A stretch of 64,000 nt of DNA from Gorsachius magnificus (Eukaryota > Chordata > Aves > Pelecaniformes > Ardeidae). The notes under the pieces are model-generated. The model had not been told where the DNA came from. It saw only the letters and a program-made list of their open reading frames with translations, and ran no database searches. The DNA lies in assembly GCA_034008185.1 (NCBI GenBank), contig CM067105.1, positions 1,364,001-1,428,000 on the forward strand, read 5' to 3'. The position numbers were made by a program, and so were the translations under genes. Each line of letters begins with the position of its first letter. Within the stretch, counting starts at the first letter, position 1. Shown here piece by piece: positions 11,861 through 23,490 of this stretch.

Positions 11861-13717
11861 CCCGTACACCCCGGTGGCAAGAGAGGACGACAAGTCGACA
11901 AGCATCCTGTCCGCACCTGGGAGCTCCACACTGGCGGAATCCAAACAATGGCGACCTAGCCCCCATGGGAGGGGACTGCGATGCCTTTGTGTAATCTTGA
12001 TTTTAGGGCTTGTCACTGTAAGACAGGTAACATCAGAGTACCATCCCCATCGGCCATTCAGGTGGGTCCTACGAGACCCTGCACGCGGTTATAAAGTGAT
12101 AAAGGAAAACATAACAGCAGGTGCCCCGACTTTTACGATAACAATTGGCGACTTATTCCCCATAGTGGGAGGACCCAATTCTAAATCATTATGGGGAACA
12201 TATTGGTGCCCCAGTTCAAAGCCAGGAATGAGTTATTGTAACTATCCAGGATATTGGTTTTGTGGATATTGGGGATGTGAGACCATTGTAACAAGTGATA
12301 GATGGAATCCAAGAAAAAACGATGAATTTTTGCAGGTAACATGGGGACCAAGTAAGTGTGACCGTCCAAAATTTGCGAGCGATGGAATGATACATCATAA
12401 AGGTACTTGTACCCATTTGAATCTAGAAATCCTACACCCGACTAATATGGGTTGGGCTGTGGGGAAAATGTTGTCAGTATTCATTCACAAAGCTTTCACA
12501 GATCCAGGAGTGGTGATAGAGATTATTAGGCTCGTGCCACAAGCACCCCATGCAATCGGGCCTAACCCGGTTCTTAACCCACAAATATCTACACCTTTAC
12601 TACATATTACCACAAATAATACCGAAGTCACCACACCTGCAGTGACACGCGCCACCAAAATTCCTGATGGAAATCCTCTCTGGAAAATGATGCAAGCTAG
12701 CTACCAAGTACTGAACAAAACTAACCCAAATCTTACGGAGCATTGTTGGCTGTGCTACGGAATAGAACCACCCTTTTATGAGGCTGTAGGAGTAAGTGAC
12801 ATACCCATACGAGTAAATGTTTCGAATCCGGTCCAGTGTATATGGGACACAGAAAAGCAAGGAATTACATTAGCGCGGGTGGTGGGAAGTGGCGTGTGCG
12901 TAGGTAAAGTCCCAAAGCACGAAAACCAACTGTGTGTTAATAAGACACAAAATAAAACCCCTGCAAAGTGGTTAATACCGGCCAACAATACCAAGTGGGT
13001 TTGTTCTATTATGGGAGTTACATCTTGTTTGTCATTGGAAAAATCTGATGAATCCTCAAATATTGTGTCCAGGTAACTATAGTCCCCAAAATCTTTTACC
13101 ATACCGAAGACTTTGCCTACGACTCACAGATTACCCCAGAACATCATCTGTCAAAACGAGAACCCCTTATAGCACTAACAATAGCTACTCTAATGATCAT
13201 GGGAGGTGTGGGAATAGGTACAGGAGTAGCATCCTTGGTGCAACAGAGTAAAGAACTTAGCGCCCTGAGGATGGCAGTAGATGAGGACCTGGCTAGAATT
13301 GAACAATCAATAAGTGCATTGGAACAATCAATTAGATCACTATCTGAAGTAGTGTTGCAAAATCGAAGAGGATTAGACCTGATGTTCTTACAGCAAGGGG
13401 GAGTGTGCGCCGCACTAAGGGAAGAATGTTGTGTGTATGCGGACCACACCGGAATAGTGAGGGACACTATGGCCAAATTACGAGAGGGATTAGAAAAACG
13501 GAAAAGGGAACGGGAGGCACAACAAAGTTGGCTTGCATCATGGTTCAACCATTCACCATGGCTGACCACCCTGATATCTACCTTGATAGGGCCGATAGCA
13601 ATGATCGTGATAGCATTGATCTTTGGACCCTGTATATTGAATAGGCTCGTGTCATTTGTTAAGAGCCGACTAGAGAAGGTTAACATCATGTTGGTAGAAC
13701 GTCAACACCTGCTTTAA
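11730..13717 (+). pseudogene. env: ERV A envelope, gamma-type, SU/TM frameshift
   Basis: The SU frame is open from within pol (11,730) to the TAA at 13,074-13,076. Its hydrophobic leader lies at about 11,975-12,030 (LRCLCVILILGLV). SU has many N-glycosylation sites and a CWLC motif (about 12,744-12,760), as in gamma-type envelopes. TM lies in another frame, so there is one frameshift between about 13,030 and 13,075. TM has a basic cleavage-like SKR at 13,151-13,159, a hydrophobic fusion-peptide-like segment, a heptad region, CX6CC near 13,407-13,433, and a membrane span near 13,570-13,650. It ends at 13,717. The true start may be spliced, because no ATG directly precedes the leader. Function would be cell attachment and fusion; this copy is broken. 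Confidence 0.88.
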
Positions 13718-13807
13718 GAATGTTCTTGTTCAAAATTTCCTTTAGCTATCCCCAGTTATACCCCATTGCTCCCAGTTACCCCCCAGTTAGCTCTTGCTTA
13801 GTGTGCC

Positions 13808-13939
13808 TTATGTTTTCTATTCAAGTTTGTGATATATATATTTTAAGATTGTTATAAAGCATAGAGTAGGAGCAGGATGCATTTAGTATGTTTTTTATCC
13901 AAGATTACGATATATATATTCTTTTAAGATTGTTATATT
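13808..13939 (+). repeat. Imperfect ~55-bp direct repeat between env and 3' LTR
   Basis: Two copies (about 13,808-13,857 and 13,887-13,939) share TATGTTTT, GATATATATATT and TTTTAAGATTGTTAT words. They lie in the noncoding stretch before the polypurine tract. Similar duplicated stretches occur in the 3' noncoding region of avian retroviruses; no function is claimed here. Confidence 0.7.
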
Positions 13940-13960
13940 TTAGCCAATTTAATCACGCAT

Positions 13961-13974
13961 AGGGAGGGGGGAAA
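13961..13974 (+). other. Polypurine tract of ERV A
   Basis: The purine run AGGGAGGGGGGAAA lies directly before the TGTAGG start of the 3' LTR, the expected site of plus-strand priming. Confidence 0.85.
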
Positions 13975-14239
13975 TGTAGGTAGCTAGGGTCTGGCGGCTG
14001 GAAGATATCACGCTGTACGGAAAGATAGGGCCCCTCTCCTGATAGCCAATAGCGTTTGGTTTATGATATAAGCAGACGGAAGTGATGTTATAAACCCAAG
14101 CTATATAACGCCGTGTCACTCACCAATAAACGCCATTTGCCGTCCACCACATTGGTGTCAGCGAGCTGATGGCCCGAGCGGCCTGGGGTTGGTCACCGTG
14201 CCGTTCCTAAACCAGGTCACCACGCCTCCGAAGGCAACA
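13975..14239 (+). repeat. 3' LTR of ERV A
   Basis: It pairs with 6,898-7,161. Many differences look like CpG decay; the CRE palindrome of the 5' copy reads TGATGTTA here. It keeps the TATATAA box and AATAAA, has a 3-bp insertion after TTTATG and ends GGCAACA. Confidence 0.93.
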
Positions 14240-14819
14240 AATCTCCACTTGATATTGATCCAGAGTCTCTCATGATGAAGGGTGAACATGTAGGACCAAC
14301 AGGACCCTTTCTGTCAGACACTCCAGAGACACTCTTCAGTCCTCCCCACCCCAATCTGCCATTCCTCTCACCAGTCACCTGAGACTTTCATCACTCATGG
14401 TCAAACCAAAGCTTTACCCGCTCCGGGTGCAGCTGAATGTCTCAGCATTGGTTCCCATCTGCTTTCCTTGCAGAAGGGGCTGCACACGGACACAGCATTT
14501 CTCGTTGTTACCAGGAAAAAAACCAAAACCAAAATAAGATAGGCGAGACAGTGATTGTTACAGACAATGGACAGCCAGTAAATACAGCTAAAGGAGGGGA
14601 GAGAGAGAAAGGCTTCCCTCTCCCTCTGGCACAGAACTCATTGGGTCAGCTGAACACCTCATAGGCGTCCCTGAGCAGTGTCAGTAGGGAGAGGTGATGA
14701 GGTCCTAACTGTGGGCATCTACCATCATTTCAGCTGGCATCGTCACCAGGCTGCAGGATGATGCCCCCAGATGTTTCCCAAACTCTTCGTACTGCTCCAT
14801 TATCATGGATGACACCTGG
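14240..14819. other. Intergenic
   Basis: No gene or repeat was recognised. This is the right flank of ERV A before the upstream module of OR unit 2. Confidence 0.35.
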
Positions 14820-17394
14820 CCCCTCAAATGTCACCAGGTGTTTGGTGGGAACTCCTGGTCTCCATCTCCATCAATGACTATGGCACCATAGAAAAGGAGA
14901 TCAGGTGCCTATTTTTAACAGATGCCATCACTAAAGCAGCAAGAGAAACCTCACCACCTCCTGTGGGTTTGTGGCAGGCATGGGAGGGAGCTGAGGTCCC
15001 TCCCAGCCCCACAACTACAGATGCAGGATGAGATGCCTCCATTGACTCAGATGATTCCCTTCCCTCAGCATGGGTAAAGGACGTCCCTCCCAAACAGTGT
15101 CCAGGTCTCCTGCCTAAGGATGGGACAAGGAAGGGGGATTCTAGACCTAACTGTGTCTCTGAGAGGAGAAAGGAGACTGCTGGAAAGAAATATCTCTGCA
15201 GAGGTGAGGCAGGCAGCATGGGTGATTGCTTCAGTCTCTTTCCAAGCAGGTTCTTGGAGAGCCCCAGGGACACCTGGAGGCAGCGCAGAGTGGGGTGAGG
15301 GCAGAGACTGTGACGTCTTGAGCAGGTCCTCTGCTCCTGGGCTGAGACAGGCTCCTGGGGTGGAGGGAGCTCATGGCAAGCAGGCAGCGCTGCCGAGAGA
15401 CAGCTCTGCCCAGGAAGAGCTCCTCTGAAAAGTGCAGCAGGGCTCTGGGAAAAGGAGTAGGGCAGGGAGAGATTCAAGGCAGCCTGGAGTGGGAGGAGAG
15501 GGGAGAGCTGAAAGGGAGGAAATCTGGACAGACACGGTAAGTCTCTCGGTGCAGGGCAATGCAGCTGCGGTTCCGGGAAGGCTCTCCTGAAGCTCTCCTA
15601 GCCTCCAGGCTCCAGGATCTGTCCGGAGGGCTCCCAGTCCAGGGGCTCATGTGAGACAAGTGTGAAGGGCTGAAGCCAGGGTGCGCACCCAGAGGTGCCC
15701 AGGGTGTTTCAGAGGGGACTTTGCCAGGGGCCAGGGCTACCCTACAGGTGAAGAGCTTTCCCGAGTCTGTGCTTTCAGTTTCCTGCTCTTTCAGAGAATA
15801 GGGAAAACGTCATGGTACCTTTTGAGAGGGAGACTGAGAGTTGTGAGCTGCTCCACTGAGAGATCAGTAGGTGTGGTAGGAGCTGAGTGAACTGTTTCCA
15901 CCCACTCCTCTACCTCCAGAGAGCACTGGCATCACCTTTCTTGTCCTAATGAGGCTTTTTCTGATCTGTTCCTTACTGCCTGCAGGTGGGGAGTGCCTCT
16001 GGAGAGTGCCTGAAACTGGGATGTTTCTACAGGGCAGAGCTGAGCAGGGAGCAGCTGGTGATGGGGTCTGTGATTGCTGACAGGGAAACATTTAAGAGAA
16101 GAGAAACCATTCCTGACAGGGATAACTCCAGGCAGCAGAAACATGGGCAGAGAGCTATAGGAAACTCCAAGCAGCAATGTCATGGGAGCGAGAATTTAGA
16201 AAGCTCCCTGTCACCCCCTCCAGAGCAGACCCCTTCCTTGGAGCAAGACCCCTGCTCTCGTCTCCCCCTCAGCACAGCCTCTGCCCTCCAGGCTGTGTCG
16301 TCCAGGGCAGGAACTGCCTCTGCTGCAGCTAGAGCTCCAGCACAGCAGAGGTGCATCTCTCTTGACACATGGTCCCTCCTCTCTGCAGACCCAAGGGGCT
16401 GAGAGCCACTGACCCTGGCATTTTGCTGCCTGGGAAGTGCTGGGCTCTGCTGGGCAAGGAGAAGGCTTTCCTGACTGCCTGCCCACCTCTTCTCTCCTTG
16501 CTTCCCTTCACAGGAGAGTCACAGATTTTTTCTTTGTGGCAGCCCCTGGTTGTGCTGCTCTTCTTCCTGCTCTTGGGGTCCCTGGCAATAAGAGTGGTGG
16601 TGTGGGGCAAGGGCTGGTGGTGCTGAGTGCCTGCTCGGACATGGACCAGGAGGGTGCTTCCTTGGAGCTGTTTCCATGGCACCAAGGGGCCCAAGCCCTC
16701 TCTTAATTTTCCTGGCTTGAGATACTTCAGGCAGTTCTTTGGCAAGGAGACGCTGCTTCCCTCAGCAGACGTCACCTTAAGACCCCTGGTTCTTCTGGGC
16801 AGGGAGTCCTGCAGGGTTGTGAGCATCACTCCAGAAGGGCAGAGGTCTCATCGAGGACCTTTGTGGTTGCTGAGAGCACCTCATCTGCCCATGCAAATCA
16901 CCATCCCAGTCATGTCCTATTAACCATTACGCTGCATAGCTGTGCTTTGTTACCCTTCCCAAGAGCATTTCCCCAGTGGGATGAGGGTGTCTGAATGCTA
17001 AAACACAGTGTAAGGAGACACATTTTCTGCACCTCATATCACAACTTAAAGAAAACATCCTTCTGAGCTTTTTACCCTGCTCTATAGTGCAGCACAGGGA
17101 ACTCCTACCCAGGAACCCCTCCTCCAAACACACGGGGCTGTTGCTGTTTCCACGTGTCAGTGCTGTAAAGCAGGGCTGACCCTGAAGGAGCCCATGAGTA
17201 GAGGGCCCTGCTCTTCAAAGCACACCCAGCCAGCACCAACCAGAGCTGAAGCCTTGGAACTGCACCACAGTCCTCCAGGAAAGAAAAGCACCCTTAGATG
17301 TTTCGCAATGAGTGAATAAAATATTGCCCAGAGAAGCTTCTGTTAATTTTTCTGTTTTCTCTCCTTTGGCAGTTTCCATGCCCAGAGGCAGCAG
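14820..17394 (+). other. OR-unit upstream module 2, candidate 5' exon and membrane-span exon
   Basis: It is homologous to the modules before the other three OR copies. About 15,360-15,536 ends at a GTAAGT donor (GT at 15,537). A second candidate exon, 16,514-16,626, follows a CCCTTCACAG acceptor and encodes a hydrophobic stretch (LWQPLVVLLFFLLLGSLAI) and a short basic tail ending in TGA. Directly before the OR frame there is a good pyrimidine tract and acceptor (CTCTCCTTTGGCAG, AG at 17,371-17,372), 23 bases before the OR start codon. Whether these form one transcript is inference. Confidence 0.45.
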
Positions 17395-18274
17395 ATGTCC
17401 AACAGCAGCTCCATTACCCAGTTCCTCCTCCTGGCATTCACAGACAAGCAGGAGCTGCAGGTCTTGCACTTCTGGCTCTTCCTGGGCATCTACCTGGCTG
17501 CCCTCCTGGGCAATAGCGTCATCGTCATCGCCATAGCCTGCGACCACCACCATGTACTTCTTCCTCCTCAACCTCTCCATCCTTGACCTGGGATCCATCT
17601 CCACCACTGTCCCCAAATCCATGGCCAGTTCTCTGTTGGACAACAGGGACATCTCCTACTTGGGATGTGCTGCACAAATCTTTTTCTTTTTCTTCTTTAT
17701 TGGAGGAGAGTATTCCCTTCTCACTGTCATGGCCTATGACCGCTACATTGCCATCTGCAAACCCCTGCACTACGGGACCCTCCTGGGCAGCACAGCTTGT
17801 GTCCACATGGCAGCAGATGCCTGGGGCTGTGGCTTTCTCAACTCTCTCCTGCACACAGCCAATACATTTTCATTCCCCCTCTGCCAAGGCAATGTTGCGG
17901 GCCAGTTCTTCTGGAAATCCCCCAGATCCTCAAGCTCTCCTGCTCAGATGCCTACCTCAGGGAAGTTTGGCTTCTTGTGCTCAGTGTCTGTGTAGGTTTT
18001 GGCTGTTTTGTTTTCATCATGCTGTCCTATGCGCAGACCTTCAGGGCTGTGCTGAGGATTCCCTCTGATAAAGGATGGCACAAAGCCTTTTCCACGTGTC
18101 TCCCTGTTTCTCAGCACTGTGATGTTTGCCTACCTGAAGGCCCTCTCCATCTCCTCGCCATCCCTGGATCTGGTGGTGGCAGTGCTGTACTCAGTGGTGC
18201 CTCCAACAGTGAACCCCCTCATCTATAGCTTGAGGAACAAAGAAATCAAGGATGCCCTGGAGAAAATATTTTAA
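17395..18274 (+). pseudogene. Olfactory receptor pseudogene 2 (OR14-like)
   Basis: It starts MSNSSSITQFLLLAF and has LLGNSVIVIAIACD in TM1, MAYDRYIAICKPLHYG after TM3 and NPLIYSLRN in TM7. The stop is TAA at 18,272-18,274. Compared with the other copies it carries three deletions: 11 bp near 17,549 (removing the first intracellular loop), 1 bp near 17,913 and 20 bp near 18,103. Together they shift the last third into another frame, so no full receptor can be made. The spacing from OR pseudogenes 1 and 3 is 12.6 and 13.0 kb, all in the same orientation. The near-equal spacing is partly chance, because ERV A lies in unit 1 only. Confidence 0.92.
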
Positions 18275-18734
18275 CATGGAGTACTGCAGTATCAATGATG
18301 CGTCCAGCATCCTTAGAAAAAGCTTGGATGAGCTTTTGATCATATGAATCTTGCTTGTCTGATCATTTACCATATGCCTTATTTTACTTTTTCTTAAATA
18401 ATATTATTCTTATCCACCTACCAGGTTTTTTTCACCCAAAGGACCTTATATATATATGGAGCGAGGCCACTGAACAAGTCTGGGATTAGGATTGGATCCA
18501 GCTGCACCTAGACTCCTCTCTGAGGAAGGAGTTTAGAAAGCAGGGGGGTTTCTGAACCTCGTGTCTCAATGGGAGGATCTCCATGACCATTTTGCCTGAC
18601 CTTGTCCTCTATGCAGTAAATAACCAAGCATACGTCACCATTGAATCTTGTTAAACCACTGTCACATTCAGCATTGAACCTTGTTAACTCACTGTTTTAT
18701 ATCCATAAAGTATATTTTTGCTTCTCTCTCCCTC
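18275..18734. other. 3' flank of OR pseudogene 2
   Basis: AT-rich sequence with a short TATATATATA run near 18,448. No gene or repeat was recognised. Confidence 0.4.
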
Positions 18735-18994
18735 CCATCTGCAACACCATCCTTGTACCCCCATGCAAACAGCCCATCTCTCTACCTCCCTGGAGCTGGT
18801 TTGGTTTCCTTTGTACCCTCATTTGGTGCTTCTCAGCTTGTCACCATGGGAATTCCTACCCTGGACAGAAGTTCCATTAAATAACAACTCCTCCTATTGT
18901 CCATAGTGTCCCGCAATTCCTCATGCTGTTAACTTGTCAGAGGCACGACAGATCTGGTGGAGCAACTGCATGAACTCAATAAAAACTGTAAAAA

Positions 18995-19470
18995 ATGATC
19001 TTCACTCTAAGGGGACCCGGAGAAATACTGGAAATTTGTCAATAGAACCCTCATGATGTTTTAGAAGGAGAAGTATCAAGCGCTTTTTTGGGGGCAGAAT
19101 AACCCTAAACCTGAGGTCAAGCTGGGACCTGAACTGCTCAGGAGTGACCTTGAGGAGAAAGACCTGGAGGTTCTAAGGGATGGCACATGGGTGAGTGGCA
19201 CATGCTCAAAGCTACTAAGGCCAACAGAACTGGGCTGCTTGAGGAGGAGCATGACCACCCAAACAAGAGGATAAACACCCCCTTGACTCAGCATTGGTGT
19301 GGCCACATCTGGACTGGTGTGTCTGTGCATGGGGCTCCCCATTCTGGACAAATAGGGAGGAACTGGAGAGGTTCTAGAGGAGCTCTGCCAGGGTGGGGGT
19401 TGGGGCCTGTGTGGAGAAACTAAGGGACCTGGGCTTCTTCAGCCTGGTGAAGTGGAGGCTCAGGTATCTA
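18995..19470 (+). repeat. Old CR1-type LINE fragment
   Basis: Degraded LINE wording follows the order of CR1 ORF2: a stretch resembling EEKDLEVLRDG, then the segment on animals of the LLRRSM type, then GGTTCTAGAGGAG and CTTCAGCCTGGTGAAG. The paralogue is at about 44,850-45,305. Confidence 0.55.
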
Positions 19471-21023
19471 TAGCAGTAGCATAACACTGCTTGAAGTGTG
19501 GTTTCAGAGATGATGGATTATTTCTTGGCAGTGGGAAGAGAGGGAAACATCCTCAAAATGAAGCTCAGAAGGTTCAGACATGAGTTGATGAATAAGAAGT
19601 CTGACTCAGAGGGTATCCTTGTGGTGCAAGAGGTCACCCAGAGGGAGTCTGCATCAGCCCATGGCTTTGTCTTTCAAGGAGCAGCCAGGAATGTGTAGAG
19701 AGAGATCAGTGAAGGTCTAGAAATGTCAGTATGAGAGCCAGGTGGTAAAGCAAGATGGGTGCCTACAGCCTGAAAGGAAAGAGCTGCAGCCATGGGACAG
19801 TGTAGGACAGCCTGCAGTCAAGATGGCCAAGGGCTCTGGCAAGGCTGAAAGGCCACACAAGACCAAGGTCTTTGTCCCCTTGACTAGGACAGTTGCATCT
19901 GCTACTGAGGCCTACCAGGAGAAACTGTATTTCGAGCCGCTGGTCTTGGTTTCCTCCTCGCCCCTCTTGGAGAGGCCAGGAGGTGTCAGAGAATTTTCTT
20001 ACACTTTTCATTGCTCACCCTCACACTCCAGTGCCCCCAGAAAGATCCCAGAGCCATTCAGGAGGGGCAGGATCTGCCTTCCCAGGGCCTGGGGGGGGTC
20101 AGGGCTTGGCCTTTCTGATTTATAAAACAAAGCAAGGGTTTTCTCACCATTACAGCCACTTGCACAGTGCCTTTGCCTGTCTGCAATCATGGCCTTCAAT
20201 TATCTGCTCTAACGAGTCCCTGGGGAGGCTTTGTCAGTAACGACCCTCACTGGGGCCCATTAATGCTTCAAGGTACTTGGAATTTGGCTTCTGGCTTCTT
20301 GAATAGTTTTTTCAATGTTCTCGCAGTATCTGAGCTTCATGAACTCAGCACCAAATACGCCATGGGGCTTATTAAAATACAGAAAGCCGTAATGAGCCAT
20401 GTTTCTTCCTTTAATTTCCTTCAAAACTTCAAGCCTTGTACAGCTGATTAGAGACATTTCATAGTGCAGTTCAAGAGGTGGATTTCAATGAGCATTTAAT
20501 AAAGGAGGGGTTTTGCTTTTTAAAGGGCATTTTCCATTATTTTTCAATCTACCAAAGAAGTGATTGCAGCACTCTCCACTTGGCATTGATGCAGAGAATT
20601 TCTTAAGGAGGTTTCAACCAGTAGGAGAAACTGTCCCTTGAGGTCTGACTCTCTATGGATAACTTTGCTGCTCATCTCCCCAGCCTCACCATTTCTGTTC
20701 TTGGTCACCTGGGAAGGAATGATCTGAATGAATGAATCACTCTTCCTTGCCTCAGACTTCTCCACTGAAGCCTGCAGCTGCAGGTGACAGCTCCTTTGCA
20801 CCATCTCCCCCCTGCTCTCCTTAGAGAACTGAATGCACACAGGCACTGAGGGATGTTTTCCTATGGGCAAGCAAAGAAGAAGCAAAGCATGACCAAATTC
20901 CATAAACAAAACTCACTCTGCAAGCACATGCTCAGTACGGGCTGCCTCTACTGAGGTTGCCTTTCGACAAGGGAGAAGCTTAGGGGAAATATTTTAGGTA
21001 GGTGGATAAACAAAGACAGATGA

Positions 21024-21111
21024 AAACACAATTAAAGAGTTGTCTGAGGAGACAATTAGACTGCTGAAAGACAGGCAAACTTCTAACTGCCTGATGTCAA
21101 AGCAGCAACTG
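21024..21111 (+). other. 88-bp stretch with unusually high conservation between duplicates
   Basis: It is identical except for one base to 46,837-46,924, while neighbouring sequence in the same duplicate differs much more. It begins AAACACAATTAAAGAG. It contains no open frame of note and no recognised motif. Confidence 0.5.
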
Positions 21112-21399
21112 GCTCTGGGACAGGAAGGTGAATGAAGAAAGAGTAAGGGGAGGAGAAAACTGGGGAACAATGGAAAGGGCCTTTGCCTAGGCAGTGTGCA
21201 TGGGAAAAGATGACCTTAGCAATGGTTGTTCTATCAAGACAGGTGAAAATACATGAACGATTAGAGAAAATAAATGTAATGTAGTACAGGAAGAATAGTG
21301 GTAATGAGGTTACAATTGAAGTTCAATATGTCTTTGGAATATCCCTGTTGAAAGTTCATGGGATTGGTAGCATTCCCTGTGAGTGATTTCAAACCAGTG

Positions 21400-21790
21400 T
21401 TGCACCCATCTTTAAAAGAGGCCCAAAATTCAACCCAAGGAACCCCAGGCTGTAGAAGCTCACTGTGGTGATGAGTGTGCCTTGGCATGAGTGCTCTTGG
21501 GTGACCATTCTGGGCACCTAAAAGAGAAGAATGTGTCCCAGTGCAGTCAGCATGGATTACCCAAGGGTAAATCATGCCTCAACAACCTGATTGCCTTCAT
21601 GAAGAAGTGACTGCTTTTCTGCACCAGAGGAGAAGAGTGCATGTCATTGACCTGCACTTCAGCAAGACTTTGAGCATGGTCTCCTTCGATATCCTCGTAC
21701 CCATATTAGGCCATGACAGTCTGGATGGGGAGACCAAGAGCTGGGTAAAACACCAGTTGGATGATGAAACCCAGCTCTGGACCCAGTACC
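21400..21790 (+). repeat. LINE reverse-transcriptase fragment, plus strand
   Basis: The degraded reading follows LINE RT order: CCCATCTTTAAAAGAGG, CAGTGCAGTCAGCATGG, then DLHFSKT (compare DFCKAFD in the CR1 at 24.6 kb). The paralogue is at about 47,205-47,590. Confidence 0.6.
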
Positions 21791-21829
21791 GCAGAGGTCG
21801 TGTCACCAGTGCTCAGTAGAGAGGGAAGA

Positions 21830-22530
21830 TCACTGCCCTTGACCTGCTGGCAACGCTTTTCCCAATGCAGCCTGGGACACTATAGGACCTGCTTTGCTGC
21901 AAGGGCACACTGCTGGCTCACGCTCAGCTTGTTGTCTACCAGAACCCCAAAGGTTCTTCTCTGACAAACTGTTGAGAAGCTCTGAGTCACACAACCCCCA
22001 ACCTGTTCTGCTGCAGGGCATTATTTCTCCCTATGTGCAGGACTTGCTTTCCCTTTGTTGAACTTGATGAGGTTCCTTTCTGCCCAGTTCTCCAGGCAGC
22101 TGAGGTCTCTCTAGATGGCAGAACACCAATCTGGTGCCTCATCCACTTCTCCCAGTTCTGCATCATCAGCAATTTGCTGAGGGTCTACCATGCCCAGCTT
22201 GTTAATGAAGAGCTTAGGCAACATAGGACCTGGTATCAGTCCCTGAGGTATACAGTGAGGAACTGGCTTCCTGCTGGACTTTGTGCCCCTGGTCACAACC
22301 CTCTGGATGTTCTGTCAGTTCTCAATGCACCTCACTTTCCACTCGTCCAGCGTATATTTCATCAGTCTGTCCAGGAGGACGTTAGAGGAAGTAAGCTGAA
22401 ATTCCTGGATGACACTTTTAGTCACATGGTTTCATTTTAGGAAGTCCTGCAAGGAGCAGGGAGCTGGACTCAATGAACGTTTGTGAGTCCCTTCTAACTT
22501 TAGATATTCTGTGATTCGCTGAACGCTTCC
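21830..22530 (-). repeat. CR1 LINE ORF2 fragment, minus strand
   Basis: Plus-strand text such as CTTGTTGTCTACCAGAACCCC, TTGAACTTGATGAGGTTCC and CAATGCACCTCACTTTCCAC is the reverse complement of CR1 RT coding sequence. It meets the plus-strand LINE fragment head to head near 21,800. Confidence 0.7.
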
Positions 22531-23049
22531 CAGATCTTTCTTCTTGCCTTTCTTCAAGATAGGACTAACATTTGCTTCCTTCCAGTGCTCAGGAATCTCT
22601 GAGTGGTGTCATGTTGCCTCTAGGGCTGGAAACATTTGAAGTTCAAAGTACAATTGTGAATGACTAATTGTTCAGATTGGGCCCTCCTCACAGCCTACGC
22701 CACCTCTGCTTTACATCACGATGACAAGTGAGAGTGACACCTGCACAAAGTTATGGCAGGAGGGTGATGATATTCTAAAAAACCCAAAGTCCTTGGCAGA
22801 TTCAAGAGTGTCCAACAGGATTGGAAAAGCCATAAAAATCTGAGGGCACTCAGGTCTAATGCGTAACATTGACTTTCTCACTATGGTAGCTTGAGAAAGC
22901 TGGATTTTTTCCCTCAGGGAAAAAAAAGGCTTTGGGGAGACCATAGAACAGCCTTCCCACACCTCCCAGGAGGTAATCCGGAAGAGTCAGGCTCTTCACT
23001 GTTGTGCATGATGGGATGAAGAGGGCCAATGATCAATCAGTTTTCCCAG
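22531..23049. other. Intergenic
   Basis: A possible further CR1 relic lies at 22,540-22,600. Otherwise nothing was recognised. Confidence 0.3.
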
Positions 23050-23490
23050 AGACTAGATGCCATCATCTAGTCATCATTTCGGCGAAGACACTGAGGCGAA
23101 GGGCTCTGGAGTGGAGGATCGCACTGGGGGACCCTTTCCTAAAAGCAGCAGAACAGCGAAGTCAAAAGCGTGGGGAGGGAGAGGGCACCCCAACCTCGCC
23201 CCCACCTCAGAGCCAGCTCCTAACGAGCGGGCAGCTCTGACTCAGCGGGGGCGGAGTCAGGGGTGATGGTGGCCTGACCCTCCTGTCGTACAAAAGCAGC
23301 TCCCAGGGAGCACGAGCAACCCGGAGCGCAGCGAACAGGACGGTCAAACAGGGCGTGGCGCGTCAGAAGGGCATGGTGCGACAGTTTGTGCAGGCAGGGC
23401 GTGCAGGCAGGGCGCATAGGCAGGGCGAGGGCCCTCCCCCATCTCCCAAGGCAAGCTCAGGAAACTCAGCTGCTGAGAGGAAGCCCAGCC

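Larger units (their letters stand above)
6898..14239 (+). mobile_element. Class II endogenous retrovirus A, two LTRs, damaged genes
   Basis: This is a provirus of about 7.3 kb in the order LTR, tRNA-Phe-type primer site, gag, pro, pol, env, polypurine tract, LTR. Gag, protease, reverse transcriptase and integrase look alpha/beta-retrovirus-like (class II). The envelope is of gamma type, with CWLC in the surface subunit and CX6CC in the transmembrane subunit. The LTRs differ by about 19 substitutions and three small indels over 264 bp by my count, so the copy is not recent. I find no matching target duplication: the flank is GAGGAG on the left and AATCTC on the right. That suggests recombination or later rearrangement. 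Lesions sit in gag, at the start of pol, within RT, before RNase H and between SU and TM. Confidence 0.93.
18735..21765 (+). repeat. Segmental duplication block, copy A
   Basis: It is a direct-orientation paralogue of 44,575-47,585 in the palindrome loop. Identity varies along the block: about 93% by eye at 19,750-19,940 and nearly perfect at 21,024-21,111, with much lower stretches between. It includes old CR1 pieces (18,995-19,470 and 21,400-21,765). A reading at 19,760-19,930 (words EVFVPL-like, ARTVASATEAYQEKL-like) is conserved in both copies, but I do not recognise it. No complete gene was seen. Confidence 0.75.
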
